From Subtercola vilae (GTDB lineage Bacteria > Actinomycetota > Actinomycetes > Actinomycetales > Microbacteriaceae), in NCBI RefSeq assembly GCF_004923255.1, contig NZ_QYRT01000018.1, positions 1 to 64,000 of the forward strand: a stretch of DNA of 64,000 bases. Reading direction: 5' to 3'. This document shows, piece after piece, positions 36,428 to 44,228 of this stretch. The notes beneath the pieces are model-generated. The model was given only the letters and a program-made list of their open reading frames with translations, did no database searches and was not told the origin of the DNA. Positions within the stretch are counted from its first letter, which is position 1, and the number at the start of each line of letters is the position of its first letter. Made by a program: the position numbers and the translations under genes.

Positions 36428-37112
36428 CTCGGCCACCCGCATCCGGTACACCAACCGCATTCGCCGCGCCGCCCGCGTCGGACGCCCCACTCGCCGCGCG
36501 CGCAGTGCCAGCACCCGCACCCGCGCTGGCGCCAGCGAACGACAGCCGCACCATCTCGAACGCCGACGACAGCAGCGTCGGCAGATCGGCGTCGAGCTCT
36601 TTCAGCCACTGCTCGTATGCCGACAGCGACACCCCGAGCACGGCCCATGCGATGGCCTGCGGCTCGAGGCTGTCGCTCGGCACTCGCATGCGTTCGGCTG
36701 CGTAGTCGGCGACCACCTGGCGCCACGCCGCGTAGCGCAGCGTCGAGTGTGCCACGAGCGTCGGAACCGTGAGCAGCAGCTCCATGCGGCGCCGGTGGTA
36801 GGTGATCTCCGCCGGAGGCAACCGGTTGAACTCGATGACCGCCATGCAGAGGGCGTCGATCAACGGCAGTTCGGTCGGCAGCGACGCGAGAAACGCGCGC
36901 ATCGAGGCGAGCTGGGTCTCGAAGTCGCCCCAGGGCAGGTCGTTCTTCGACGAGAAGTACCGAAAGAACGTGCGGCGGCCGATGCCTGCCGCCGAGGCGA
37001 TGTCGTCGACCGTCGTGTTGTCAAAGCCGTGCTCGACGAACAGTGTGAGCGCGATATGGCTCAGTTCGGCCTGTGAGGTCGACGGTTGCCGGCCGAGACG
37101 TACTGTCGACAT
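36408..37112 (-). CDS. mftR: Mycofactocin system transcriptional regulator MftR (TetR family)
   Basis: TetR-type repressor divergent from the mft biosynthesis genes. The 234-residue protein has the N-terminal HTH (ALTLFVEHGFDNTTVDDIASAAGIGRRTFFRYFSSKNDLPWGDF), which is the typical MftR form, and a ligand-binding C-terminal domain. Mycobacterial MftR is released from DNA by long-chain acyl-CoA; that is not visible here. The last 35 residues are an Ala/Gly-rich tail (AGASAGAGAGTARAAS). The start MSTVRLGRQPS is at 37112, with the shorter leader preferred over 37151. Confidence 0.9.
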   Translation of the reverse strand: MSTVRLGRQPSTSQAELSHIALTLFVEHGFDNTTVDDIASAAGIGRRTFFRYFSSKNDLPWGDFETQLASMRAFLASLPTELPLIDALCMAVIEFNRLPPAEITYHRRRMELLLTVPTLVAHSTLRYAAWRQVVADYAAERMRVPSDSLEPQAIAWAVLGVSLSAYEQWLKELDADLPTLLSSAFEMVRLSFAGASAGAGAGTARAASGASDAGGAANAVGVPDAGGRDGRHAD

Positions 37113-37146
37113 TCTCTGCCCCTTCCTGCTCGTCGCTCTTCCATTC

Positions 37147-37159
37147 GGCACTCGGTGCC
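37147..37159. promoter_or_regulatory. Candidate operator in the mftR-mftA intergenic region (GGCAC-tcg-GTGCC)
   Basis: A perfect 5-bp dyad with a 3-base centre, about 35 bases from the mftR start and 64 from the mftA start. It is the only clear palindrome in the 110-bp divergent spacer, so it is a candidate site for MftR. The regulator is inferred from gene context. Confidence 0.4.
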
Positions 37160-37222
37160 ATTAGCATCTTCTCATCACAGACATTCGCCAACGGGGGTGA
37201 TGTCGAGCAAAAGGAGAATCCC

Positions 37223-37387
37223 TTGAGCACCAGTGAACGTGTCATTGTTTCAGAAGCCGCCGTTTCAGAAGCCGCCGTGACCGAAAGCGACGTGAACGGC
37301 GAGCAGCACTCGGTCGCAGAGCCTGTTTTCGAACACGATTCCCTCGTCGAAGAAGTCTCCATCGATGGCATGTGTGGCGTCTATTGA
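37223..37387 (+). CDS. mftA: Mycofactocin precursor peptide MftA
   Basis: A 54-residue ribosomally made precursor; the last two residues, Val-Tyr, are processed into the redox cofactor by MftC and later enzymes. The C-terminus is IDGMCGVY, the diagnostic core of the family. The start is a TTG at 37223 with a clear GGAG 6-7 bases before it. The leader is acidic and contains a tandem VSEAA repeat from a perfect 15-bp duplication (37247-37276). Upstream gene mftR is divergent; mftB follows 39 bp downstream. Confidence 0.95.
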   Translation: MSTSERVIVSEAAVSEAAVTESDVNGEQHSVAEPVFEHDSLVEEVSIDGMCGVY

Positions 37388-37426
37388 TTCTTTCACTCGT
37401 GATTTCTCCCATCGTAAGCCGCTGAG

Positions 37427-37702
37427 ATGGTCACGCTCGATCTCGACACCGCATGGGATCTGCATCCCCAGGTGTCGGTGAGACCCGAGCCGTTCGGTGC
37501 CCTGCTCTACCACTTCGGCACCCGAAAGCTCTCGTTCCTGAAAGACCGCACCCTGCTGAGCGTCGTGCAGTCGCTCTCTGCTGCTCCCAGCGCCCGCGAC
37601 GCGTGCACCGGCGCCGGTATCAGTGCAGCCGACCTGCCCCGCTACCAGCAGGCCCTCGGCACCCTCCTTGCTTCGTCAATGCTCGTCGAGAGGGCATCGT
37701 GA
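37427..37702 (+). CDS. mftB: Mycofactocin biosynthesis chaperone MftB (RiPP recognition element)
   Basis: A 91-residue PqqD-like RiPP recognition element that binds the MftA leader and hands it to MftC. Diagnostic segments are WDLHPQVSVRPEPFGALLYHFGTRKLSFLKD, with the winged-helix strand pattern, then ACTGAGISAADLPRYQQALGTLL. Starts at ATG 37427. Its TGA overlaps the GTG of mftC (GTGA). Confidence 0.95.
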   Translation: MVTLDLDTAWDLHPQVSVRPEPFGALLYHFGTRKLSFLKDRTLLSVVQSLSAAPSARDACTGAGISAADLPRYQQALGTLLASSMLVERAS

Positions 37703-38988
37703 CCATTCTTGAATCCCGACCGAATGCCCGTTCTGCCTTCGGCGCTCCCGCCGGCACCGCGGCCGCACCGCCGAAGCCTGGCCGTCTCGTCGACCTGTTC
37801 GAATACGGCCTCGACTCACCCATCTGCCTGACCTGGGAGCTGACCTACGCCTGCAACCTCTCGTGTGTGCACTGCCTGTCGAGTTCGGGCCGCCGCGACC
37901 CGCGCGAGCTGACCACCGACGAGTGCAAGGCCGTCATTGACGAGCTCGAACGTATGCAGGTGTTCTACGTGAACATCGGCGGCGGCGAGCCCACGGTTCG
38001 CCCCGACTTCTGGGAGCTCGTCGACTACGCCTCCGAACACCATGTCGGCGTCAAGTTCTCGACGAACGGCGTGAAGATCACTCCCGAGGTCGCCCAGCGG
38101 CTGGTCGACAGCGACTACGTCGACGTGCAGATCTCGCTCGACGGAGCCACTGCCGAAGTCAACGACCACGTGCGCGGCCCGGGGTCGTACGACACGGCCA
38201 TGCGGGCCATGCAGAACCTGTTCGACGCGGGGTTCGAAAACTTCAAGATCTCGGTGGTCTGCACCCGCCAGAACCTGCCGCAGCTCGACGAGTTCAAGGC
38301 CATCGCCGACAAATACAAAGCGCAGTTGCGACTGACCCGGCTGCGGCCATCCGGTCGCGGCGCCGATGTGTGGGAAGAACTGCACCCCCTGGCGAGCCAG
38401 CAGCGGGGCCTCTACGACTGGCTGGTCGCGCACGGCGACAACGTGCTCACGGGCGATTCGTTCTTTCACCTCTCGGCGTACGGTGAGGCTCTTCCCGGCC
38501 TGAACCTCTGCGGCGCGGGCCGCGTTGTGTGCCTCATCGACCCCGTCGGCGACGTGTATGCCTGCCCTTTCGCGATTCACGACGACTTTCTCGCCGGCAA
38601 TGTGCGCTCGGAGGGCGGCTTTCAGCAGGTCTGGCGGCACTCCGACCTCTTTCAGAAGCTCCGCACCCCGCAGACCGGCGGCGCCTGCACCTCGTGCGGG
38701 TTCTTCGACACCTGCCGCGGGGGCTGCATGGCAGCGAAGTTCTTCACCGGCCTGCCGCTCGACGGGCCCGACCCCGAATGCGTGCGCGGCTTCGGCGAAG
38801 ACGCGCTCACGAAACGCAAAGAGGTCGACTCCATTCCGAAGCCCGACGGCGATCACTCGCACCGCATTCCGCGAGAGCCCCGAAGCGCGGGTTCGCGCCC
38901 GGTGAGCCTCACCCTGTCGCTGCGCCGGCCCGAATCCCCACCCGTCAGCGCGTGCGAAGACAATCCGCTGGCGGGTTTTCGGCCCTGA
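37699..38988 (+). CDS. mftC: Mycofactocin radical SAM maturase MftC
   Basis: Radical S-adenosylmethionine enzyme that decarboxylates the C-terminal tyrosine of MftA and cross-links it to the neighbouring valine. The 429-residue protein has the CX3CX2C cluster motif at C52, C56 and C59 (CNLSCVHC), an IGGGEPTVRPDF motif, and a SPASM C-terminal domain with cysteines in LCGAGRVVC, YACPFAIHDDF and CTSCGFFDTCRGGCMAAKF. It ends ACEDNPLAGFRP, similar to other MftC proteins. GTG start overlapping mftB. The mftD gene that normally follows is not present here. Confidence 0.95.
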   Translation: MTILESRPNARSAFGAPAGTAAAPPKPGRLVDLFEYGLDSPICLTWELTYACNLSCVHCLSSSGRRDPRELTTDECKAVIDELERMQVFYVNIGGGEPTVRPDFWELVDYASEHHVGVKFSTNGVKITPEVAQRLVDSDYVDVQISLDGATAEVNDHVRGPGSYDTAMRAMQNLFDAGFENFKISVVCTRQNLPQLDEFKAIADKYKAQLRLTRLRPSGRGADVWEELHPLASQQRGLYDWLVAHGDNVLTGDSFFHLSAYGEALPGLNLCGAGRVVCLIDPVGDVYACPFAIHDDFLAGNVRSEGGFQQVWRHSDLFQKLRTPQTGGACTSCGFFDTCRGGCMAAKFFTGLPLDGPDPECVRGFGEDALTKRKEVDSIPKPDGDHSHRIPREPRSAGSRPVSLTLSLRRPESPPVSACEDNPLAGFRP

Positions 38989-39065
38989 TCCGAGCGCCGC
39001 GTGGCACAAGCTTCGGGCAGCAGACGTCTGCCCGTCGTAAAGAAATGCGAGAGAAGGTGCACGCA

Positions 39066-39902
39066 ATGGGGCGTGTAGAAGGAAAAGTAGCGTTTGTCTC
39101 CGGGGCCGCCCGGGGTCAGGGTCGAAGCCACGCATTGCGGCTCGCCCAAGAGGGTGCCGACATCATCGCGGTCGACATCTGTGGCCAGATCGGCAGTGTT
39201 CCGTACGCCATGTCGACTCCGGATGACCTTGCCGAGACCATTCGCCAGATCGAAGCCCTCGACCGGCGAATCGTGGCCACGCAGGCCGATGTTCGTGACT
39301 TCGGCGCGGTCAAAGCAGCCGTCGACAAGGGAGTGGCTGAGCTCGGCCGCCTCGACATCGTCAGTGCCAACGCCGGAATCTTCAGCTTCGGCACCATGGA
39401 AGAACTCTCTGACGAGCTGTTCGACGACATGATCGCGGTCAACCTCACGGGAGTGTGGAAGACGGTGAAGGCGGCGATCCCGCACATCAAGGCCGGGGGC
39501 AGGGGAGGCTCGATCATCCTGACCAGTTCGACGGCCGGGCTCGAGGCCATACCGAACATCGGCCACTACGTTGCGGCCAAGCACGGGGTGGTGGGGCTCA
39601 TGCGCACCCTTGCGCTCGAGTTGGCGCCCGACTTCATCAGGGTCAACTCGGTGCACCCGACCTCGGTGAACACCGACATGATTCAGAACGCGGCGACCTA
39701 TGAGTTGTTCGCACCCGACTTGGCGCCCGAAGAGCGCACGGCCGAAGTGCTGGCGCCACGGTTTCAGACCATGAACACCCTGCCCATTCCGTGGGTCGAG
39801 CCGGTCGACATCTCGAACGCGGTGCTCTGGCTCGCCTCAGACGAGTCGCGCTACGTCACCGGAATCACTCTGCCCGTCGACGCCGGAGAACTGCTGAAGT
39901 GA
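39066..39902 (+). CDS. Mycofactocin-coupled SDR family oxidoreductase
   Basis: A 278-residue short-chain dehydrogenase of the subfamily that depends on mycofactocin (carveol-dehydrogenase-like), expected to keep NAD(H) bound and use mycofactocin as electron acceptor. Shows VSGAARGQGRSHALRLAQEGADIIAVD (the extra residues in TGxARGQGRSHA mark the group), NAGIFSFG, the catalytic Ser in ILTSSTAGLEA and YVAAKHGVVG, and NSVHPTSVNTDMI. The ATG at 39066 has AGAAGG 9 bases upstream. Located directly between mftC and the MoxR gene; its TGA overlaps the MoxR GTG. Confidence 0.92.
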   Translation: MGRVEGKVAFVSGAARGQGRSHALRLAQEGADIIAVDICGQIGSVPYAMSTPDDLAETIRQIEALDRRIVATQADVRDFGAVKAAVDKGVAELGRLDIVSANAGIFSFGTMEELSDELFDDMIAVNLTGVWKTVKAAIPHIKAGGRGGSIILTSSTAGLEAIPNIGHYVAAKHGVVGLMRTLALELAPDFIRVNSVHPTSVNTDMIQNAATYELFAPDLAPEERTAEVLAPRFQTMNTLPIPWVEPVDISNAVLWLASDESRYVTGITLPVDAGELLK

Positions 39903-40852
39903 GTCTCGTCAGAGACACGCGGGCGAGGGTCGCCTCGCACCTCGTCGGCCGCGAACGTGAGCTCGAACTCACGCTCGCGGCCGTCGCGGCCGGGCGCGAC
40001 ATCGTGCTCGAGGGGCCGCCCGGTACGAGTAAGACCACCATGCTGAAGGCGATCACCTCGGAGTGGGGCATTCCGCTGCTGTTCGTCGAGGGCAACGCCG
40101 ATTTGACCCCCGCGAAGCTCGTGGGGCACCACAACCCGGCCCGCGTGCTGCGGGAAGACTACAGCGCCGACAACTTCGTGCCCGGCCCGTTGGTCGAGGC
40201 GATGCGCGATGGTGGGTTTCTCTACATCGAGGAGTTCAACCGCGCCCCCGAAGACACCCTGAACACCCTCCTCACCGCCATGGCCGACCGCTCGATCTCC
40301 ATTCCACGCGTGGGTACCATCGTGGCAGCCCCCACCTTCCGGGTGATCGCCTCGATGAACCCCTACGACAACGTGGGTACCACGCGCCTCTCTACGAGTG
40401 TGCACGACCGGCTGAACAGGCTGGCCGTCGACTACCAAGACGCCGCAGCCGAACGCGGAATCGTGTCGCTGCGAACGGTGACTGCGCGCAACGAGGGCAC
40501 CGGGCTCGGTTCGAGGCTCATCGCCGACGCGGTGGCTGTGACGAGGGCAACACGCGGGCATCCGGATGTTCGGCAGGGTTCGAGTGTTCGCGGAGCCATC
40601 GACTGTGTTCTCGTGGCGCTGCAGCTCGGCGAACTGCGTGGCATCGATGCTGCTGGCGCTGGCGGGAATGCGCGGGGCGGCGATGTCGACGCCGAGCAGG
40701 CCTACCGCGAACTCGTCTACGACGCCATGGTCGTGTCGCTCTCAGGGCGAATCCACCTCGACGAAGCCATCGAGGCGACACCCGAACAGGTGCTGCGGGA
40801 GATCTGGGAAGACCACTTCATTCTCGAGCCGGCGGCCGCCGCGCCCGGCTGA
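39899..40852 (+). CDS. MoxR-type AAA+ ATPase
   Basis: A 317-residue AAA+ ATPase of the MoxR class, chaperone-like proteins that with VWA partners activate enzymes or insert cofactors and metals. Walker A is EGPPGTSKTTML, Walker B FLYIEEFNRAPEDTLN, sensor 1 IASMNPYDNVGTT, and the ADLTPAKLVGHHNP pore region is present. The GTG start overlaps the SDR stop. It ends with TGA at 40850-40852 and is in the same frame as the VWA protein that follows. Its position inside a mycofactocin operon suggests a role in activating a cofactor-dependent dehydrogenase; that is inference. Confidence 0.87.
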   Translation: MSLVRDTRARVASHLVGRERELELTLAAVAAGRDIVLEGPPGTSKTTMLKAITSEWGIPLLFVEGNADLTPAKLVGHHNPARVLREDYSADNFVPGPLVEAMRDGGFLYIEEFNRAPEDTLNTLLTAMADRSISIPRVGTIVAAPTFRVIASMNPYDNVGTTRLSTSVHDRLNRLAVDYQDAAAERGIVSLRTVTARNEGTGLGSRLIADAVAVTRATRGHPDVRQGSSVRGAIDCVLVALQLGELRGIDAAGAGGNARGGDVDAEQAYRELVYDAMVVSLSGRIHLDEAIEATPEQVLREIWEDHFILEPAAAAPG

Positions 40853-40960
40853 AGGGAGATCGAGGCCGAATCACCGCTCAGCCGAAAAGCTGACCGGCGA
40901 ACGACCACAGCGCTGCGGCCACTGCGCCGCAAGCCCAAGCAGCTCACCGAAGACCCCACG

Positions 40961-41839
40961 GTGTTCGACGCGGGTGCCGGCAGCAATGCAATGGTGCTGC
41001 GCGCCCAGGGGGCCGCGAAGACTGCTTCGTCGAGCACGACGCGCGGCAGGGCGGCCCCGGGCTTCACCGACGAAGAGGGCACGCTCGTCGCCGCCGAGAT
41101 CGGCGAGACGCCCGTCGACCAGCTCGTGCGCGCCCGTGCCCAGCAGATCGCCACGCGACTCGCGGTACCCCGGCCGCGCAGCGATTCGGCCGCGCATCGT
41201 GGCTCAGGAACCCTCGCGAGCATGCCCTATCGTGGCGGGTCAGACGAGATCGACCTCGACCGCACCATCGAAATGCTGGCCGAGCGGCCGGTGCCCGAAG
41301 ACGAAGACATCATCGTGCGCGACCGCATCAGAACGAGGCGTTCTGTCGTGCTGGCGGTCGATGTGTCGGGGTCGATGAAAGGCGAGCGGGTGCAGACGGC
41401 CGCGGCAACTGTCGGCGCGCTCGCCGCTGAGCTGCAGCACGACGCGCTCGCGGTGATCGCCTTCTGGTCTGACGCGGCCATTGTGTTGAACCTCGGCCAC
41501 GAGATCAAGCCGCTCGAGTTGCTCGACTCGATACTGCGGCTGCCCGCGCGTGGGCTCACGAACGTAGCGTTTCCGCTTGAGCTCGCGGCGCGCCAGCTCG
41601 CGCGGATTCCGGCACGGGATGCCCGCGTGGTGCTGCTCTCCGACTGCGTACACAACGCCGGGCCAGACCCCCGCTTGTTCGCGGGGCGGCTGCCCCGTCT
41701 CGATGTGCTCATCGACACCAGCGGTGAGCACGACGCCGAGCTCGGCCGCGAACTCGCCGCCCTCGGGCGGGGCCGCGCCCGCCTCGTGAAGACCCACCGC
41801 GACGTCGCGCCGGCGCTGAGCAGTATATTCAGCACGTGA
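40961..41839 (+). CDS. VWA-domain (CoxE/MoxR-partner type) protein, start uncertain
   Basis: A 292-residue protein as listed from GTG 40961. N-terminal half is polar and partly disordered; the C-terminal half is a von Willebrand factor A domain with a complete MIDAS: VLAVDVSGSMKGE, the Thr in GLTNVAFPLE, and VVLLSDCVHNAG. Such proteins pair with MoxR ATPases. The frame is open from the MoxR stop (40850) to 40961, with no ATG/GTG/TTG, yet codon use there (RPLRRKPKQLTEDPTVFDAG) looks coding. The true start may be a rare codon, or the two genes may form a read-through fusion. Overlaps mftE by 4 bp. Confidence 0.82.
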   Translation: MFDAGAGSNAMVLRAQGAAKTASSSTTRGRAAPGFTDEEGTLVAAEIGETPVDQLVRARAQQIATRLAVPRPRSDSAAHRGSGTLASMPYRGGSDEIDLDRTIEMLAERPVPEDEDIIVRDRIRTRRSVVLAVDVSGSMKGERVQTAAATVGALAAELQHDALAVIAFWSDAAIVLNLGHEIKPLELLDSILRLPARGLTNVAFPLELAARQLARIPARDARVVLLSDCVHNAGPDPRLFAGRLPRLDVLIDTSGEHDAELGRELAALGRGRARLVKTHRDVAPALSSIFST

Positions 41840-42654
41840 GCACCAAACCAGGGGTGGGTATCGTGCCGCCAGTCGGCCCAGCGCCGGTGCATTCGGAGAA
41901 GGTGAACAGCGGCAGTGCATCGGCGAATCTCGCCCCGGCTGATCTGGCCGGCGCGGTCTCGCCGGCGGTCAATCGCGGCTCGCTCGTTCTCGTGCCCCTG
42001 GGGTCGACAGAGCAGCACGGCCCGCACCTGCCCCTCAGTACCGACAGCATCATCGCCACGAGGGTCGCGCACGCTGTGGCGCATTCGCTGTCGGCGGCGG
42101 CAGCCACCGCGGTGGTCGTGGCGCCGACTCTGCACTTCGGTTCGAGCGGCGAGCACCAGTCGTTCGCCGGAACCGTCTCGATCGGCACGGATGCCCTGCG
42201 GTTCGTACTCGTCGAACTGGTGCGCTCGCTGTCGACGTGGGCCGGCCGCGTGGTGTTCGTGAATGGCCACGGCGGCAACGTCGCCGCACTCGTGGGCGCG
42301 GTGGTGCAACTGCGATCCGAAGGGCACGACGTGGCCTGGCTGCCCTGTGCGACAGCTCTGCCGGCGCCCGGCACCGACACCCACGCGGGCCGTGTTGAGA
42401 CGTCACTCCTGCTGCACCTCGCACCCGAACTCGTTCACCTCGACCGTGCGGAGGCCGGTGTGACTCTGCCGCTCGCCAGCATCATGGCCGCGCTCGCCGT
42501 CGGGGGAGTGGCGGCCGTGTCGCCCAACGGCATTCTGGGTGACCCCGCTGGTGCCGACGCGGCTGAGGGCGCGCGGCTGTTCGCAGCGATCGTAGCGACC
42601 GCTCACGATCTGATCGACCGCGCAACACCCACAAACCGGGGTCGCCTTGAGTGA
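41836..42654 (+). CDS. mftE: Mycofactocin biosynthesis peptidase MftE (creatininase family)
   Basis: Metal-dependent peptidase of the creatininase fold that releases the modified Val-Tyr dipeptide from the MftA precursor. The 272-residue protein has the family motifs VPLGSTEQHGPHLPLSTD (metal ligands E, H, D), SSGEHQSFAGTVSIG, VNGHGGN and DTHAGRVETSLLLHL. GTG start overlaps the VWA stop; the stop overlaps the mftF start. N-terminal 30 residues are a polar tail. Confidence 0.93.
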   Translation: MSTKPGVGIVPPVGPAPVHSEKVNSGSASANLAPADLAGAVSPAVNRGSLVLVPLGSTEQHGPHLPLSTDSIIATRVAHAVAHSLSAAAATAVVVAPTLHFGSSGEHQSFAGTVSIGTDALRFVLVELVRSLSTWAGRVVFVNGHGGNVAALVGAVVQLRSEGHDVAWLPCATALPAPGTDTHAGRVETSLLLHLAPELVHLDRAEAGVTLPLASIMAALAVGGVAAVSPNGILGDPAGADAAEGARLFAAIVATAHDLIDRATPTNRGRLE

Positions 42655-44146
42655 CGCCGTGACCGACTCGCATGACCAGAACGGTGGCGAGGGCATCCGG
42701 CCCCCGGCGAGTCGGTTGCCGAACGGGTTCGTAGTGCGGCTGAACCGGTTGGTGCGGGTGCGCGATGGTGGGCGAACGCTGGTGGGCGGGGCGCCCACGC
42801 GGGTGCTCTACCTCACGTCGGTGGCTCGGCGACTCTTGGCCGGTGATGCGCTCACCGTCGTTGACGACACGACGCGCGCCCTCGCCGATCGACTGCTCGA
42901 AACGGGGATGGCCGACCCTGTGGTGGGCAGCCTGGCGCCGGCCGATGAGGAGCAGCTGACATATGTGGTGCCTGCACACGAGCGAGCCGATGCGCTCGGG
43001 CGGCTGCTGGGCAGCATTCCGGCGGGCAGCAGGGTGATTGTGGTCGACGACTGCTCCGAGCATCCGGAGCCCGTGCGGGCTGTTGCCGAAGAGCACGGAG
43101 CAACACTGGTGCGACTCGAGGTCAATGTGGGGCCCGGCGGGGCGCGCAATGCGGGGCTCGCCGCCGTCACGACCCCGTTCGTGGCCTTTGTCGACTCGGA
43201 TATCGTGCTCGAGCCGGGTGCGATCAAGACCCTGCTGAGGCACTTCGCCGACCCCCGCGTTGCGTTGGCCTCGCCGCGTGTGCTGGCGCTCGAGGCGGCA
43301 GAACCCGGCACTGGGTGGATCGCACGGTATGAAGAGGCTCGCTCCTCGCTTGACTTGGGCGTGCACGCGGGCATTGTGCGGCCTCGAGCTCCTGTGTCGT
43401 GGGTTCCGAGTGCGTGCCTGGTGGCCCGGGTCGACGCACTCGGCGGCGGGTTCAGCGACGGGCTGCGGGTGGGTGAAGATGTCGACCTCGTCTGGCGTCT
43501 GGCCGAGCGGGGTTGGCGCATCCGGTACGAGCCGGCGGCCGAAGTGCGGCACGAGCATCGGGTGACGCTGGGCGACTGGATGCTCCGCAAGGCCGTCTAC
43601 GGAACCGGATCACTCGAGCTCGGCCGGCGTCACCCCCGCGACATCGCGCCGGTGATTCTGGCGCCCTGGAGCGCTCTGCTCGTCGTCGCGGTCGTTGCCC
43701 AGCGCCGCTGGTCGCTGCCGGCCGCACTCGTACTGATGGGGTTCACGGCGGTTCGGATCGCAGAGAAGGTGACGAAGAGCGATCACCCCTACCGGCTCGC
43801 CGGCACTCTGACCGTGACGGGTTCGCTCGCGGCGCTGACTCAGGCAATGGCGCTGCTGCTGCGGCACTGGTGGCCGGTGACGGTGCTGGCGGGGGTGCTC
43901 TCACCGCGGGTGCGCCGCGCGGCAGCAGTGGCGGCCGTCATCGATGTGGTGATCGAGTACCGGCGCACTGTGCTGGCCGCGCCGCCCCTGTCAGGAGCCC
44001 AGAGCCGGTTGCTCGACCCGGTTCGGTTCGGCATTGCGCGCAGGCTCGACGATCTGGCGTACGGGGCCGGAGTGTGGTTCAGCGCGCTCCGCGGCCGGTC
44101 GCTGGGCGCGCTGCTGCCCGACCTCCGCCGCCGTCGGGAACAGTGA
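42647..44146 (+). CDS. mftF: Mycofactocin glycosyltransferase MftF
   Basis: Family 2 glycosyltransferase that adds a beta-1,4-glucan chain to the mycofactocin core. The 499-residue protein has VVPAHERADALGRLLGS, the nucleotide site IVVDDCSEHPEP, the DxD-type motif FVDSDIVLEPGA and the catalytic-side GFSDGLRVGEDVDLVWRLAERGW, with membrane segments from about 340 onward. TTG start at 42647, overlapping mftE by 8 bp; a GTG at 42659 is an alternative. It is the last gene of the mft operon. Confidence 0.92.
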   Translation: MSDAVTDSHDQNGGEGIRPPASRLPNGFVVRLNRLVRVRDGGRTLVGGAPTRVLYLTSVARRLLAGDALTVVDDTTRALADRLLETGMADPVVGSLAPADEEQLTYVVPAHERADALGRLLGSIPAGSRVIVVDDCSEHPEPVRAVAEEHGATLVRLEVNVGPGGARNAGLAAVTTPFVAFVDSDIVLEPGAIKTLLRHFADPRVALASPRVLALEAAEPGTGWIARYEEARSSLDLGVHAGIVRPRAPVSWVPSACLVARVDALGGGFSDGLRVGEDVDLVWRLAERGWRIRYEPAAEVRHEHRVTLGDWMLRKAVYGTGSLELGRRHPRDIAPVILAPWSALLVVAVVAQRRWSLPAALVLMGFTAVRIAEKVTKSDHPYRLAGTLTVTGSLAALTQAMALLLRHWWPVTVLAGVLSPRVRRAAAVAAVIDVVIEYRRTVLAAPPLSGAQSRLLDPVRFGIARRLDDLAYGAGVWFSALRGRSLGALLPDLRRRREQ

Positions 44147-44149
44147 GCG

Positions 44150-44215
44150 GCCGGCGCGGGGTGACCGGCGCGGAGTGGCCAGCGCGCGGTGACCGGCGCG
44201 GGCGACAGGCGCTTC
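44150..44215. repeat. GC-rich direct repeats (GTGACCGGCGCGG) after mftF
   Basis: The 13-base unit occurs at about 44160 and 44188, with related CGGCGCGG and CAGCGCGC copies between. It fills the convergent spacer between mftF and the LuxR gene. No T-tract terminator is visible here. Confidence 0.55.
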
Positions 44216-44228
44216 GTAGCCCTGCGAC

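Noticed and set aside
34808-44146. PQQ or methanol-dehydrogenase cluster (because of GMC oxidoreductase, MoxR and radical SAM genes)
   Set aside because: The precursor ends IDGMCGVY and MftB, MftC, MftE and MftF are all mycofactocin-type; no PqqA, PqqC or quinoprotein gene is present.
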